Part shown: one piece after another, positions 11,977 through 22,686 of the stretch
How positions within the stretch are numbered: the stretch's first letter is position 1
How the letters are laid out: every line of letters begins with the position of its first letter
Origin: Apostichopus japonicus
Lineage: Eukaryota; Echinodermata; Holothuroidea; Aspidochirotida; Stichopodidae
Assembly (NCBI RefSeq): GCF_037975245.1
Contig: NC_092568.1
Coordinates: 4,723,001-4,787,000 of the forward strand
Length of the DNA: 64,000 nt
Direction: 5' to 3'
Notes under the pieces: model-generated
Databases searched by the model: none
Seen by the model: only the letters and a program-made list of their open reading frames with translations
Told to the model about the DNA's origin: nothing
Program-made: the position numbers and the translations under genes

Positions 11977-14102
11977 CTCGACCAGGCCACAGTTAAACAC
12001 GTATTACAACTCGCTGTACAAAGATCTTTGTGATTTTAGAAGTAAAAGTACTGGCAACAAGTTTCACCCAATATTTTATGTAATTTTTGGTTATTCTTTA
12101 ACATTTGTAGTTAATGTTATTTTACAGCCATGCCAATTATTACAAAAAAATGTGTGTGAAACCTGTTGTCAAGACCGCTTACTATTAAATTACAGATTCT
12201 TTGCTCAGAGTGGAAATGTTCTGTTATTTAACAAAAACTGAAGACAGAATCATGCAGCAGGCTTTTGAAAGATTTATCAAATGGCTTTTTGTTCAAACCA
12301 AACTTTAAGGCCTACTAAGAAGGACAAACAGTGAGTTGTAAGATGCATGTCAAAACTGGGACTTTTCCACTTGAAATAAACAAATGTTACTTAAGTAAGT
12401 TATATCTGTAGAAAAAGATGTTGGACCCATATCAGTTCTTATGCCTGCAAAGTGCAAGTGACCAGTGACAAGCAGAAGGAAACAGCTCAAACCAACCGCA
12501 AAAGTTGACGAAGTGGTGCGAACTGCAAATTCAGTGCCTCACGTACAACGGCTGTTGTTGTAGCTGAATAACTATACCGCGTTCTGTTCTGATGGCGCTC
12601 TATCCCAACACCAATTTATAAAAGTTGTCCATAACAATTTTCAAAATCACGGTTTTCTAGTGTAAACGTTTCTTGTGACGTCAATGAAATAGGTCAAGGT
12701 TATCCTTTAGAAACTATTAATCAATGGTAATATGTCATTTTTACAAATCGAAATGCTTAACACCTTCGTATTTGATGTTTAATAGGGCGTCATGTCTGTG
12801 TGTAGGTTCCAAAATTTCATGTGGTTTACCTTCTTAAGGAAACTGGTCCATGCATCTTAAGCTATATTGCAAAATAGAACAAAATAAAGTATGTACTAGT
12901 TATGACCACAAACATTGCATTTTACATCAGGTGCAGCATGTAACGTAAGTTAGTAGTGCCTATATATTACTTTATTTTAGTGAGGTCATGTGCTTCAGAA
13001 GAGATCTTTAGAACATTGTATCATTGTTCACCGATCACTTCCATCATGCGAACTGCCTTAACATTGAAGGTTGTGCTGGGAGTGGGGGAGGGGGGTGGGT
13101 GCTGAGTGGGGTGACAAACCCGATCGTGTCTGCTTATTATCTCCACTGAGTATATGAACATACACTGGCCCAGTGGGGAACTTTTAAAGTATATTTAATC
13201 TCGTTAAGTTCGTTTGAAACTCACCACAAGTTGACGAGATTCAAACTCGTTATAATACAAAGGTTGTTCAACAACGGGTTTGAAAGCCGTTATTACGAGT
13301 TTAAAATCCGCTATTACGAATTTCAGTTCGTTATCGAGAAATTCATTTCCGAACTGTTTGTGAAGACTATATTATGTGAATAACTATTTCTTAACATGTT
13401 TTTGTTTATAATTGATTGTGTTTGGGGGGGGGGGGTGATATAACGGCCTGCACAGGGTATAATTCCACCATATTACATGTCATTAGTTTTCTTATTTAGT
13501 ACTAAGAAATATGTGTAGTAATTGCCTTAAAAAGCTAAACTAAACTAAGATATCATATTTATAGCACGTACCGTGTTTACTATTGAAAATCCCAGGTCCT
13601 ACCACATATAGGTCTAGTATCGAGTCACTGTCACATAAGAATATAATACGAACCGTAGACAAGAGGACTCCGATATCTACATTATCGGCATAACAGTCGA
13701 AAAGAAATGATTTGTTCAACGTCTGCTATATTATTTCCAACTGCACAAGAGTGATTGAAAACTATTTGCTACTGTATGACATAACTAAATGTGAAGTTGT
13801 ATGAGGGAGGCTGCTGAATTATCCAATCGATGAGGTGAATGTATTCATCTGGTAATTGTTGTATGGTTGATGTTTCACAGAAATTAATATGGTAACGATA
13901 ACGTTGGCATTATTGCTTCTTTGTCATTGTTCTTGTTGTTTTCTACGTTGCAATATATGTAACCGAGTTGAAGATATGACATGCAGATACTAGATATCTT
14001 TATTAGATTGAGAGCAATAAGATGATGTTACTGATATATTTAACGTTAAAATAAGAATCAGCGTGAACAGGCACAGTATAGCCTACTATACACAGATGGG
14101 TG
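11977..14102 (-). repeat. Right arm of the large inverted repeat
   Basis: The reverse complement of the left arm 4944-7024 plus 9124-9203. It begins at the sequence matching '...gtggcctggtcgagttt' and ends at '...atgggtg' near 14102, after which homology stops. It also lacks the hAT-type insertion, which confirms that the insertion at 7025-9123 came later. It has several diverged positions and no coding frame. Confidence 0.8.
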
Positions 14103-15035
14103 TAAAGGAACAGATCGGATTCGTCTTTTTGGGACTCGTCAGGCGAAGGTAGGAATCGAATCCCGGATCTCATGTCAAAGACCTTGATATATTTTTGGTC
14201 ATCATCATCTCATCGATAAAATTGACCCACCCTCTACGATGAAGATTACCTATACCTTCCTCATCCTTACCTATATTCTGCTAAGATGTACACGTATAAT
14301 ACACACAAAAACACCCACGCGCACATACACACACTCATCCACCTGCATGACTACAAAGGTTACGATTATCATCAAAACCAAAATGACTGGGAAATTACGT
14401 ACTGTACATGATTGAAAAGAGCAAGCAAATAATTGGCTAGTGCAGAATTAATGCCGTTGACCTAAGGATTGGAAGCCCTACGATATACCGAATGAACTAA
14501 GGTGACCTCTACAGCCCATGGTGGCGATCCCCATCTTGTAACTAATGATCCTAATATACCCAAATACCCAATCCCCATGCAATTCCTTATGACCTGAGGT
14601 GGCATCTACTACCCATAGTGGCGATCCCCATACAGTAACCATTATGCTGTTCCTATTGACCTGCGTGATGCGAAAGGTATGTTAGGCAATCTGATTATCC
14701 TGTTCAGATTTTTTTCCTCTTCTCCATGATGTTTTTCTTTCTGTTCTCACCATTCTCTCCGCCACTCCATTTGATCTAGGATACCTTAGTGATGAGATGT
14801 TGTATGTGATTCCCCATGTCTCACATCATTCCTCGTAGGGCTTCCCGGAGAACTGACGTCCATTGCCTGAGATAATCACTCTTAGTGATCCGAAGAAGAT
14901 GAAAGTTTCTACTTGAGGTGTTGGGTAGTTTATGAACAACTGGGTACTTATAATGGTAATATGTGATTATTAAGTAGTCATCGTCTTTGATTTAATTGGT
15001 CTTCAGCTAGGTTTGTCCAAGGCGTTGATCGGATG

Positions 15036-15341
15036 TCATGTGGTTCCCAGAGTTTCGTTCTGTTGACTGGGTTGACTTTCTTGATAAGTAATGCATGCTT
15101 TAATCATGTGGTCGGAGTGACTGTTTATTTTTATCCAAAGGACTGACTCTCTTGCAAGGCGAGGTGTCTTTTCAGTTCTTTGATTTCCAACATGCAGGTG
15201 GCGAAGGATATCCGCCTGGAGAGGTTGAGGGATTAGGATCTGTCTGCCTTTGAAGATGACTCCATTTGCAACCCCGATTTGGTCTCTTAAAGACCAGTAA
15301 GGACGCATGTTTTGAGGTGATCCTCCATTTTGTCCGGCCAC
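15036..15341 (-). pseudogene. gypsy integrase zinc-binding (HHCC) fragment
   Basis: A 101-codon open piece of the gypsy pol described above. It shows HLHVG, a 29-residue spacer region with ARESVLW, then H..H and C..C spacing of the integrase N-terminal zinc finger (CITYQESQPSQQ). It is in line with protease and reverse transcriptase pieces to its right and an integrase core piece to its left, so it is a broken part of one element and not an independent gene. Confidence 0.8.
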
Positions 15342-17061
15342 CCGGAATTGACAACTTGGGATAGCGAACTTAGAATTGGGTCATGGGTTGTTTCCAGTCT
15401 TAGTGTTTCTTATTTAATTGTACCGAAGTTGATGAGATCCAGTTGGGTGGGATCCCCCTGCTTATCAATGACCAGTTCCTCCATTCTGAGATCCAGTGGT
15501 ATGTAGCTGCATTATGTTGTTTTTGGGAGTCGGCTGAGCGCGTCGGAGAGGATCCTCGTGCTTCCAGGCTTGTAGATGACATTAAGTTGTAACCTCTTGA
15601 TCAGCATCCTATGAAGCCTTGGAGATGCACTTGTATTCTCTTTCTTCACTATCATTTCAAGCGGTTTGTGATCTGTTTAGATTATGAAGGTAGGTAAGTA
15701 TTGAATCTGGTTACCCCAAATACTAGTGCTAATGTCTCCTTCTCAATGGTTGAGTAATTTGCCTGTGCTGGTGACAGTGACTTCGATGTAAGTGCTACTA
15801 GCTTTATAAGCAGTATTGTTAAGCTCCGACACCTTTCTGTGATGAGTCTACTTCCAAGATGGTTGGTAGGTTAGGACTGTAGTACTGCAGGCATGTGTTG
15901 GGAGAAATAGATTGCTTGATTGCTGTGAATGATGCCTGATGATCCTCCTGACGCAAGTATGGTGTATTCTGCCTCAGAAGCTATCAGAGAAATTGGTCAT
16001 GTATGGCTACAGAAAATTCATTGCACCGAGAAATCTTAGCAGATCCTCCTTATTCTGAGGTCAAAGCATGGCATGGATATTTTCAATATTGTTTGGATCT
16101 GGGCTGACACCTCTGTCTGAGTACACGGACTCGAAGAATGTTATCTGGTTTATCTTTATCGTGCACTTTGAGATATTGAAGACTAAGCCTTCTCGCCGTG
16201 CAACCTAAAAGAGCTTGAGCATGTTGTCATCGTGCTCTGTCTCTGTTCGGCCGTAGACCACTATATCATCTGCGATTCCAACGGATCCGGGGACTTACTC
16301 TACAATGTTATCCATTTGTTACTGGAATACATCCTGACTAATGGGAAGTCCAAACTGGTTAATCGTTGAAAACAGTATCGCCCGAAGGGTGTCCTGAATG
16401 TGGTAAGTTCTTGGGATATTAGTGGTGAGAGAACAGACCAGTTCCCTGCCTTAGCATGCAGCTCGGAAAAACTCTTGGCATTTGAGAATTCGGGAATAAA
16501 TTTCTCCAGAGTGGATGTCTTGTGAGGGCAACTTCTCAGGTTTGAATGTCATGGGTCTAGGAAAGCACCGAGTTTCCTATCTTTGTTTCGTTACAACAGG
16601 GAGCTGCACCAGACTGTGTGACTGTTCACTTTACGGATGACGCCTTGCCGTTTCATGCTGTCTAGTTCAGCTTTAAGTTGCTCCTTGATATGGATGTCAT
16701 ACTTTCTCGACAGGTCAATGCTGGGTTAAGCGTCCTCTTTCAGGCAGAGTTTGCCTGTGTTCGGAAATTTCCAATTGCGTCAAAGCAATCTGGATATTGA
16801 GTCATTAGGTCCTGTATTGATCTACTGGTTTCTGGTGAGTCTTTAAGGGTCTTCTGTGGAGGCGTAAATGTTGCATATGAAGAGTAACTACCTCAAGTCT
16901 GTCACATGTCGGCGGGTCCAGGTACGTTTACGACATAATATCCTTGGTTAATCCACTTAGACTACCTATGCTTGTATTTAAGGGTAATAACTCCAAGACA
17001 TGGAACATATGTATGATAGTATGCCTTAAAGTAGTGTCTGTGATGACCTAATGATGGTTTT

Positions 17062-17427
17062 CTATTTGTCATTTGGATACATTGGACAGATGGTGTGCAC
17101 GGGTAGAGTATTGCCGTTCGCACCTGTATCTACCTTCACACTAAGCTTATGCTTGCCCGGGAGCTGAGAGCATATTACACCTATATTTGCCAATGCTTCT
17201 TTACTATCCATAGTTTCAAGATACATGCTAGAAATGGTAACACTCTTAAACTGAGCAGTGAACTGTTCATCTCCACTCTCAATGGTATCGTCGGGATCTT
17301 CATGATCAATTCCGTGAATCTTTGCCTGTTTTGGTGTTTGGCTTGGCCCTGTTTTGCGTCTCCCTTTATCATGACTATTTTGTTTGTCCTTGATTCCTGT
17401 TGCTAGTCTTACTTTGTGTTTCGACAA
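17062..17427 (-). pseudogene. gypsy gag/protease fragment
   Basis: A 121-codon open piece of the same gypsy element. Its N-terminal part is the basic linker after the gag zinc knuckles. Near its C-terminus is the retropepsin active-site motif VDTGANGNTLP. A stop codon separates it from the zinc-knuckle sequence just upstream. It belongs to a dead polyprotein. Confidence 0.8.
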
Positions 17428-17660
17428 TACTTTACCTAATGACCTGTCGTCTCACATGCTTTACACTTATCGTAATATGCCGGACACTGCCGTGGTGCAT
17501 GAGAAAAGCCACAGGTACCACATTTCTTTTGAGGATTTCTGAGGACGCGGACTGTTAATCTGAATCAAGTGTGTTAAGTGATCCTCTGCTTGCAAAAACT
17601 GCTTCATATTTTCTTCATTCTTGACGAACATTCTCGATACCTTTTAGGCGTATGTAATAA

Positions 17661-19479
17661 ATGATTCACATTTTCAAGGTAGCTGACAGATATGAACACC
17701 CAATGAAAGGATATCTATCTTTTCCCTTAATTGGTAAAAGAGAGACAAGAAAGAAAGCGAAGGGAAACGTGCAGAGGAAATTTCAGGGAGATTTCACTGT
17801 CTAAATCGTGTAATTTGGCGCTTTAGAATTATTTTCAATGCGTATTCTGCCTGTGCAGGACTCTTACCAGATGATAGCACACGCAGCTGAAGGGGATCCG
17901 CAGCGGTAACATACCTATGCCTAACTTAACTGGATACATCAGCTAATATTATAGAAAAATATATTGACATTGCATGGGTAGCCTAGAGATGTCAAAGGAT
18001 GGGCCCGAGCTGGGTATGAGGCACAAGTTTGATTTACATATATGTATAGGTATATATGTATACATTCTCTTCTATACTTGCACATGGCTAGTGAAATAAC
18101 CAGAGTTTGCAAATACAAGTTCTATGTTTATCTTCGAATTTCATCAATATAGAGGTAGGCAGTTTTAAAACAGGGAAGGATCCTATTGGTGCGTTTTAGC
18201 TTACCAACTTATGCTTTATTTTGGTGTCAAGAATCGACAAAGTAACCAGAATCAGGGTGATTTGTTAAAGGGCATTGCAAAGTTCAAAATGTTGCCGAAC
18301 TGTTATAAATACGTATGTAATTGAATGTGAAAATCTTGCAGAATTGGAAAGCGCCACACGATACGGAACATTTACTTGTCTAGGAGTAGGCAGGTTTGAC
18401 AATCGCAGTTGTTTTTCACTCTCTATGATTCAGCGCATGTGTGTAGACATGCGTAATACGGTTTATGTTAACACTGAAGTGTAAACGCTATTCTTGACCA
18501 ATATTGGCACCATGTCAACCGCATATCAACAATTTCGGAAGGGAATAAACTCCTCGTCGAGGAGATTATTCACGAGAGGTAAGTGATATACATCCACAAA
18601 TCCTTGATTGATTGGACAAACCTATAGCAGCATTTCTACTCAATGGATGCAGTCTTAGGTTGATAAATAATGTCTCCGCCATTTATGTATCGCCTACGTG
18701 CACAATATGGTACAATATGGTGTACGTAGTATATTATAACGCAAATGCCTAAGCTATTGATTACATGGCTTCATTATGTTGCTCTTGAATCAATATTCTA
18801 TGCACATCATGTTTCATGAACATTGAATTGAATACTTATTTCCATTTTCTACATTTGCAGTATTAGAAATACAACCTTAACGAATACATTATGTAAGAGA
18901 ACAAAAAATTGAATGGATGATATAGCAAACAGAGATTATAAATTATTTGGCTATCTTATCTTAAATTATTGACATTTTGTCTCAAAATGTTGTCTTTCAT
19001 ATGTCGAAAGTGTGACATTTTTATCTCGTCAACTATCATGTTGAACACAGTACTTACGATACATTTTGAGAATTGAAAATTCAACATTTTATAGTAAGAT
19101 TGCTATAGTTTTGAGATATGTATAATCAAAACTTTGAGATATAGTGTTTTCCCCAATTCCTTTTAATGAATCACCGCATGAAAAAAGCTATTATTAAATG
19201 TAAACGGGATGTGCCTGGTATACGGAGCAGTATGGATTCGACCTAGACGCTGTGTTGGGGTTTGACGAAATTCATAAATATTCTCTCCTGAATAAGTTTT
19301 CAAACGTGGCATTTCCATGACGACGAACAAGTTAAAGGCTACGGTAATCAATTGTGATCATATAAAATCAACCTAACATATTATGCAGTGTTTCGGTTAT
19401 TTTGATTCAACCGTATGATGCAAAAGTCATGAAGGCAATACAACCCAAGCCGATACACATACCATTAAGTTTGGAGTCC
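17661..19479. other. Unassigned spacer
   Basis: AT-rich sequence upstream of the dispersed repeats. No exon with credible splice sites, no known domain and no transposon ends were recognised. A frame at 18275-18484 is too short and featureless to call. Confidence 0.5.
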
Positions 19480-20045
19480 ATTAGTTTTATGCAAAGGGGT
19501 TTACTGAAATGCTCTAATCACGTGACTTCTGTCGTTCACATATATTAATTGTAAACGTTGGAAGGTTTCGGCCACTTTTTCATGCTAAATGCTGTTTTTG
19601 GTTCTAAAATAAGTTTTCAAAACACTTTTTCACACAAATTTGGCCGAGTTTGACCATTGACCTCCTTTGATCACGTGAAATTTGGCGGTTGCCTTACTTA
19701 TTAATGCACAAAGTAAACATGTAGAGTTTGCAAAGTTTGATATTCTGCCTATCAAAATGACCAAAACTCCTCAAACCAGAGTGCTTAAGTAGGATATAAG
19801 ACTCTACATAATCAGAGGAGAACAGCGTTCATGAACTTCTCCTTAACCATAAAAATGGGTGGATAATTGGCAGGTCGTACGATGTAGTGTTCGTATTACT
19901 TACCGACTTCATATACTAAAAGGTCAGAGTTACAGGGAAAAAAAAGCATGTTGGCCGTTATTCATATATACCCATATGACTGAAACCTTTAAACCCATGC
20001 CTAGTATAAGACTCTGTATATCTATACAGCGGTACGGTATTTACT
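19480..20045 (+). repeat. Dispersed duplication, copy a
   Basis: Diverged direct copy of 21177-21900. Shared blocks include 'ttatgcaaagg', 'cacgtgacttctgtcgtt', 'tttggccgagtttgaccattgacc', 'gatcacgtgaaatttggcgg' and 'aaacccatgccta'. The blocks are in the same order in both copies. It lies about 3 kb upstream of the IgSF gene 1 leader exon. No function is evident. Confidence 0.75.
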
Positions 20046-20689
20046 TGTCAGTACCGTACATAAAATCATTATAACATATTATGCACTGTTTCAGTTATTG
20101 GCCAATCGATTAAGTTTGATCGATATCGCCTTTTTTGGCGCGGCTCTTGTGCCGACGCAACTCCCAATTGTTCTTTCCTTTCCATACCGTCTTTTAATAT
20201 ACCTTATATGGACAGTTTTATGTGTTTCGTTTGTGAAATATGTATTTAATGGCTTGGAGGGTTGTCTTGGTGATGTTATTACTCACATTATGTCTCTGCT
20301 CTGTGAAAAGCAACCAGTTCTTTTCACCAGGAAAGACTTCATATTCATCGGCTGAGCTACATTCTCTATGTAGTGAGACAATGGCGTGTATACATTCAGC
20401 TATATAGACTCTCCAAAGAAAATTCGAAAAAGGAAACGAGATAAAGCAGGAGGGGGAGGAAACGATTGCGCAGTCAGAAATATAAACCGTAGGCCTATTT
20501 GTCATCGATGATAATGGGTTTCGTACACACCCTGAGCAATACAATGGATGCTAATGTTAAATTTGTACAACAGTATCGTAACGCAAGCATACTATCCTTT
20601 ACTGAGACCGGGCTCACAGATAACCACATGCATTGATGCCTATTTGTCTATTGAAGGTTTTAGATTGTTACGAGTATGGTTGGCCACAA

Positions 20690-20930
20690 TGGACAACATT
20701 TGATATATTCGATTTAATGCTGATATTAATTTGATTTAATGATGACATTTTCTCGATTTTATGCAGACATAAATTCGATTTTATCCAGATAAATATTCTG
20801 AGCCAAACGGGAGGCAATTTTGTATGTCTACATAAAATTGATTTAATGTGGATATAGATGCGAATTCATACAGACAAATATTCGAATTAATGCTGGCATA
20901 CATTTACATTAATGCTGGCATCTAATAAGT
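20690..20930 (+). repeat. Degenerate short-period tandem repeat
   Basis: Irregular repetition of units resembling 'ttcgatttaatgctgacat' with a period of about 25-30 bp across roughly 240 bp. The copies are strongly diverged, and no coding potential was seen. Confidence 0.55.
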
Positions 20931-20944
20931 AGGGGTGTTGCCAG

Positions 20945-21175
20945 ACTAAGACTTCCTTAGCTTAATACTAATCGTTATCGGAATTCTTTCATCCCTCGTG
21001 CAATTAAAGTTTACAACAACAACTTAAGTCGTTAGTCCTCATATAGTGTGTATGTTTTACTGCTTTGTTTTTAAATCTGATCTTACATTTTTATTACTAT
21101 TATCTGAATACTTGTTCTTTGATTTATATATTTGTATTTTAATGACTTGTGGAGTAATAAAGTTTAGTTTACTTT
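20945..21175 (+). mobile_element. LINE 3' end (ORF2 C-terminus) remnant
   Basis: One frame reads TNRYRNSFIPRAIKVYNNNL and stops soon after. This resembles the typical last residues of CR1- or RTE-type non-LTR reverse transcriptase proteins, where a 'SF(I/V)PR' block precedes the stop. A short AT-rich 3' untranslated stretch with 'aataaag' follows. It is only a 5'-truncated tail, which is usual for LINE insertions. Confidence 0.55.
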
Positions 21176-21176
21176 G

Positions 21177-21900
21177 AAGTCCATCGACTTTATGCAAAGG
21201 TGTAGTTGCTGAAACGTTTTTACCCGGCACACATTTGACCTTTGACCTCCTCTAATCACATGACTTCTGTCGTTTTACATTTAGTGTAAAAGCTTTAGGA
21301 TTTCGGCCATTTTTTTTATGCAAACTGCTATTTTTTGTTCCTTAACAAGTTCGTAAAAACTTTTTCACACAAGTTTGGCCGAGTTTGACCATTGACCCCT
21401 TTGATCACGTGAAATTTGGCGGCCGCATTAATTATTGATACACAGTAAACATGTAGAGTTTGCAATGTTTGATATTCTGCCTATTAAAATGACCATGTGG
21501 TCGAAGTCCTCAAACCCGAGTACTCAAATAGGACTCTTCATGCCTTCATTGTATTCATTAATATACAAAGAAAAAAGTCACGTGATCAAGGAGAACACAT
21601 ATCAAATTGGTAATCTAAAGCATTTGACAAATTGTTTCTTAACGGTAACACCGATGGACTTAAAATGAGAGGATAATTGCCTAGTCATAGGATCAACGCC
21701 TAGTCATAGATGTAATGTTCTTATCAGTGGTAACGGAAAATATAATTGTTGCCGTTTCGCATATACCAAAATGACTGAAACCTATAAACCCATGCCTAAT
21801 ATCAGGCTCTGCGTGTCTACAGTGCATGTAACATACCGCAATGACTGAAACCTATAAACCCATGCCTAATATCAGGTTATGTGTGTCTACAGTGCATGTA
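21177..21900 (+). repeat. Dispersed duplication, copy b, with internal 67-bp tandem duplication
   Basis: Counterpart of 19480-20045. Near its end a segment beginning 'aatgactgaaacctataaa' occurs twice in tandem (about 21770 and 21838). The region 21900-22300 continues with 'ggtcaaaggtca'-type short motifs but no gene. Confidence 0.7.
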
Positions 21901-22620
21901 AAACACCAACATCCACGTGTTCAAAGGAGGTCACCGGTCAAACTTGGCCACATTTTGTAAAATAAGAAAACGCTTCGCAAACTATACTCCTTAATCATAA
22001 GGTCGAGTTACTCTTACTTGGTGGGTTTATGACTCGGCATGTGTTGTAGTGTCACCGTGATTTACGACGTCATACGGTCAAAGGTGAAATAACCCCACCG
22101 ATGTGACAAAATGGTCAACAGCACACACACCATGTATGATATCAGAATATGCACTACTACAGTGTGTTAATTTAATGTATAACGCTACGCCAAAGGTCAC
22201 TTGATTACAGGAGGTCAAAGGTCAGACTTTGTTAAACTGGTGTACGTAATGAAGACTGACATTGTAGGGTTAACTTCTTTCAAGGTAACGTTTAAAGGAA
22301 TATTCCAACATAACAAAAACAAATCTGGAAATTTATATTTTATATGACTATTATTATAGCTGTTGTTCATATGCCAATTAAAATGCCAAAAATCTGCAAG
22401 AGTCGTACCCGTAAGGTAGTAAATGACTATTTAAATAAATTATTGGAAAGTTGAGAACGCATTAATATTACATACCAAAGATCATGGGGTCAATAAAATT
22501 TAACACTCTCGTACTTTACACTTGGTATGACCATCCACCCTAATTTGGGATGAGATTGGCAATTCCGTTGATTGCCTGATAGGCTATTTGTTTATGCATC
22601 GCTGTTTTTTGTCTTTTCAG

Positions 22621-22686
22621 ATCGATGTGTGTTTTGGATTTGTATCACTTTGCATCTGCTGCTATCAGTTGTGCCGAATACATTAG
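22621..22686 (+). CDS. IgSF gene 1, leader (signal peptide) exon
   Basis: A 66-nt exon between a strong acceptor (pyrimidine-rich, ttttcag) and the donor gtaagc. In the frame that joins the next exon it reads a hydrophobic run (FWICITLHLLLSVV) followed by PNTLG, as expected for the core and cleavage region of a signal peptide. Both ends are phase 1, so the initiator codon must be in an upstream exon. An ATG inside the exon is in the wrong frame. Confidence 0.7.
   Translation: MDVCFGFVSLCICCYQLCRIH

Larger units (their letters stand above)
14740..17660 (-). mobile_element. Decayed gypsy-type LTR retrotransposon (gag-pol remnant)
   Basis: The minus strand carries the domains in the normal gypsy order. 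A gag double zinc knuckle lies at about 17525-17446 (CGTCGFSHAPRQC then CxxC and GH). An aspartic protease with VDTGAN lies near 17130. Reverse transcriptase has QFGLPISQDVFQ near 16350 and ADDIVVYG near 16275-16250. RNase H begins with EVDSS near 15850. An integrase HHCC zinc-binding domain lies at about 15220-15070, and an integrase core piece (ISGNGRQFSG) near 14860. Stops and frameshifts break it into short frames, and the catalytic aspartate expected in the ISDNG motif reads glycine. No LTRs were identified. Confidence 0.88.

Noticed and set aside
22250..22285. Initiator exon for IgSF gene 1 (MKTDIVGLTSFK then gtaacg)
   Set aside because: Its donor is phase 0, while the leader exon needs phase 1, so it would not join in frame.
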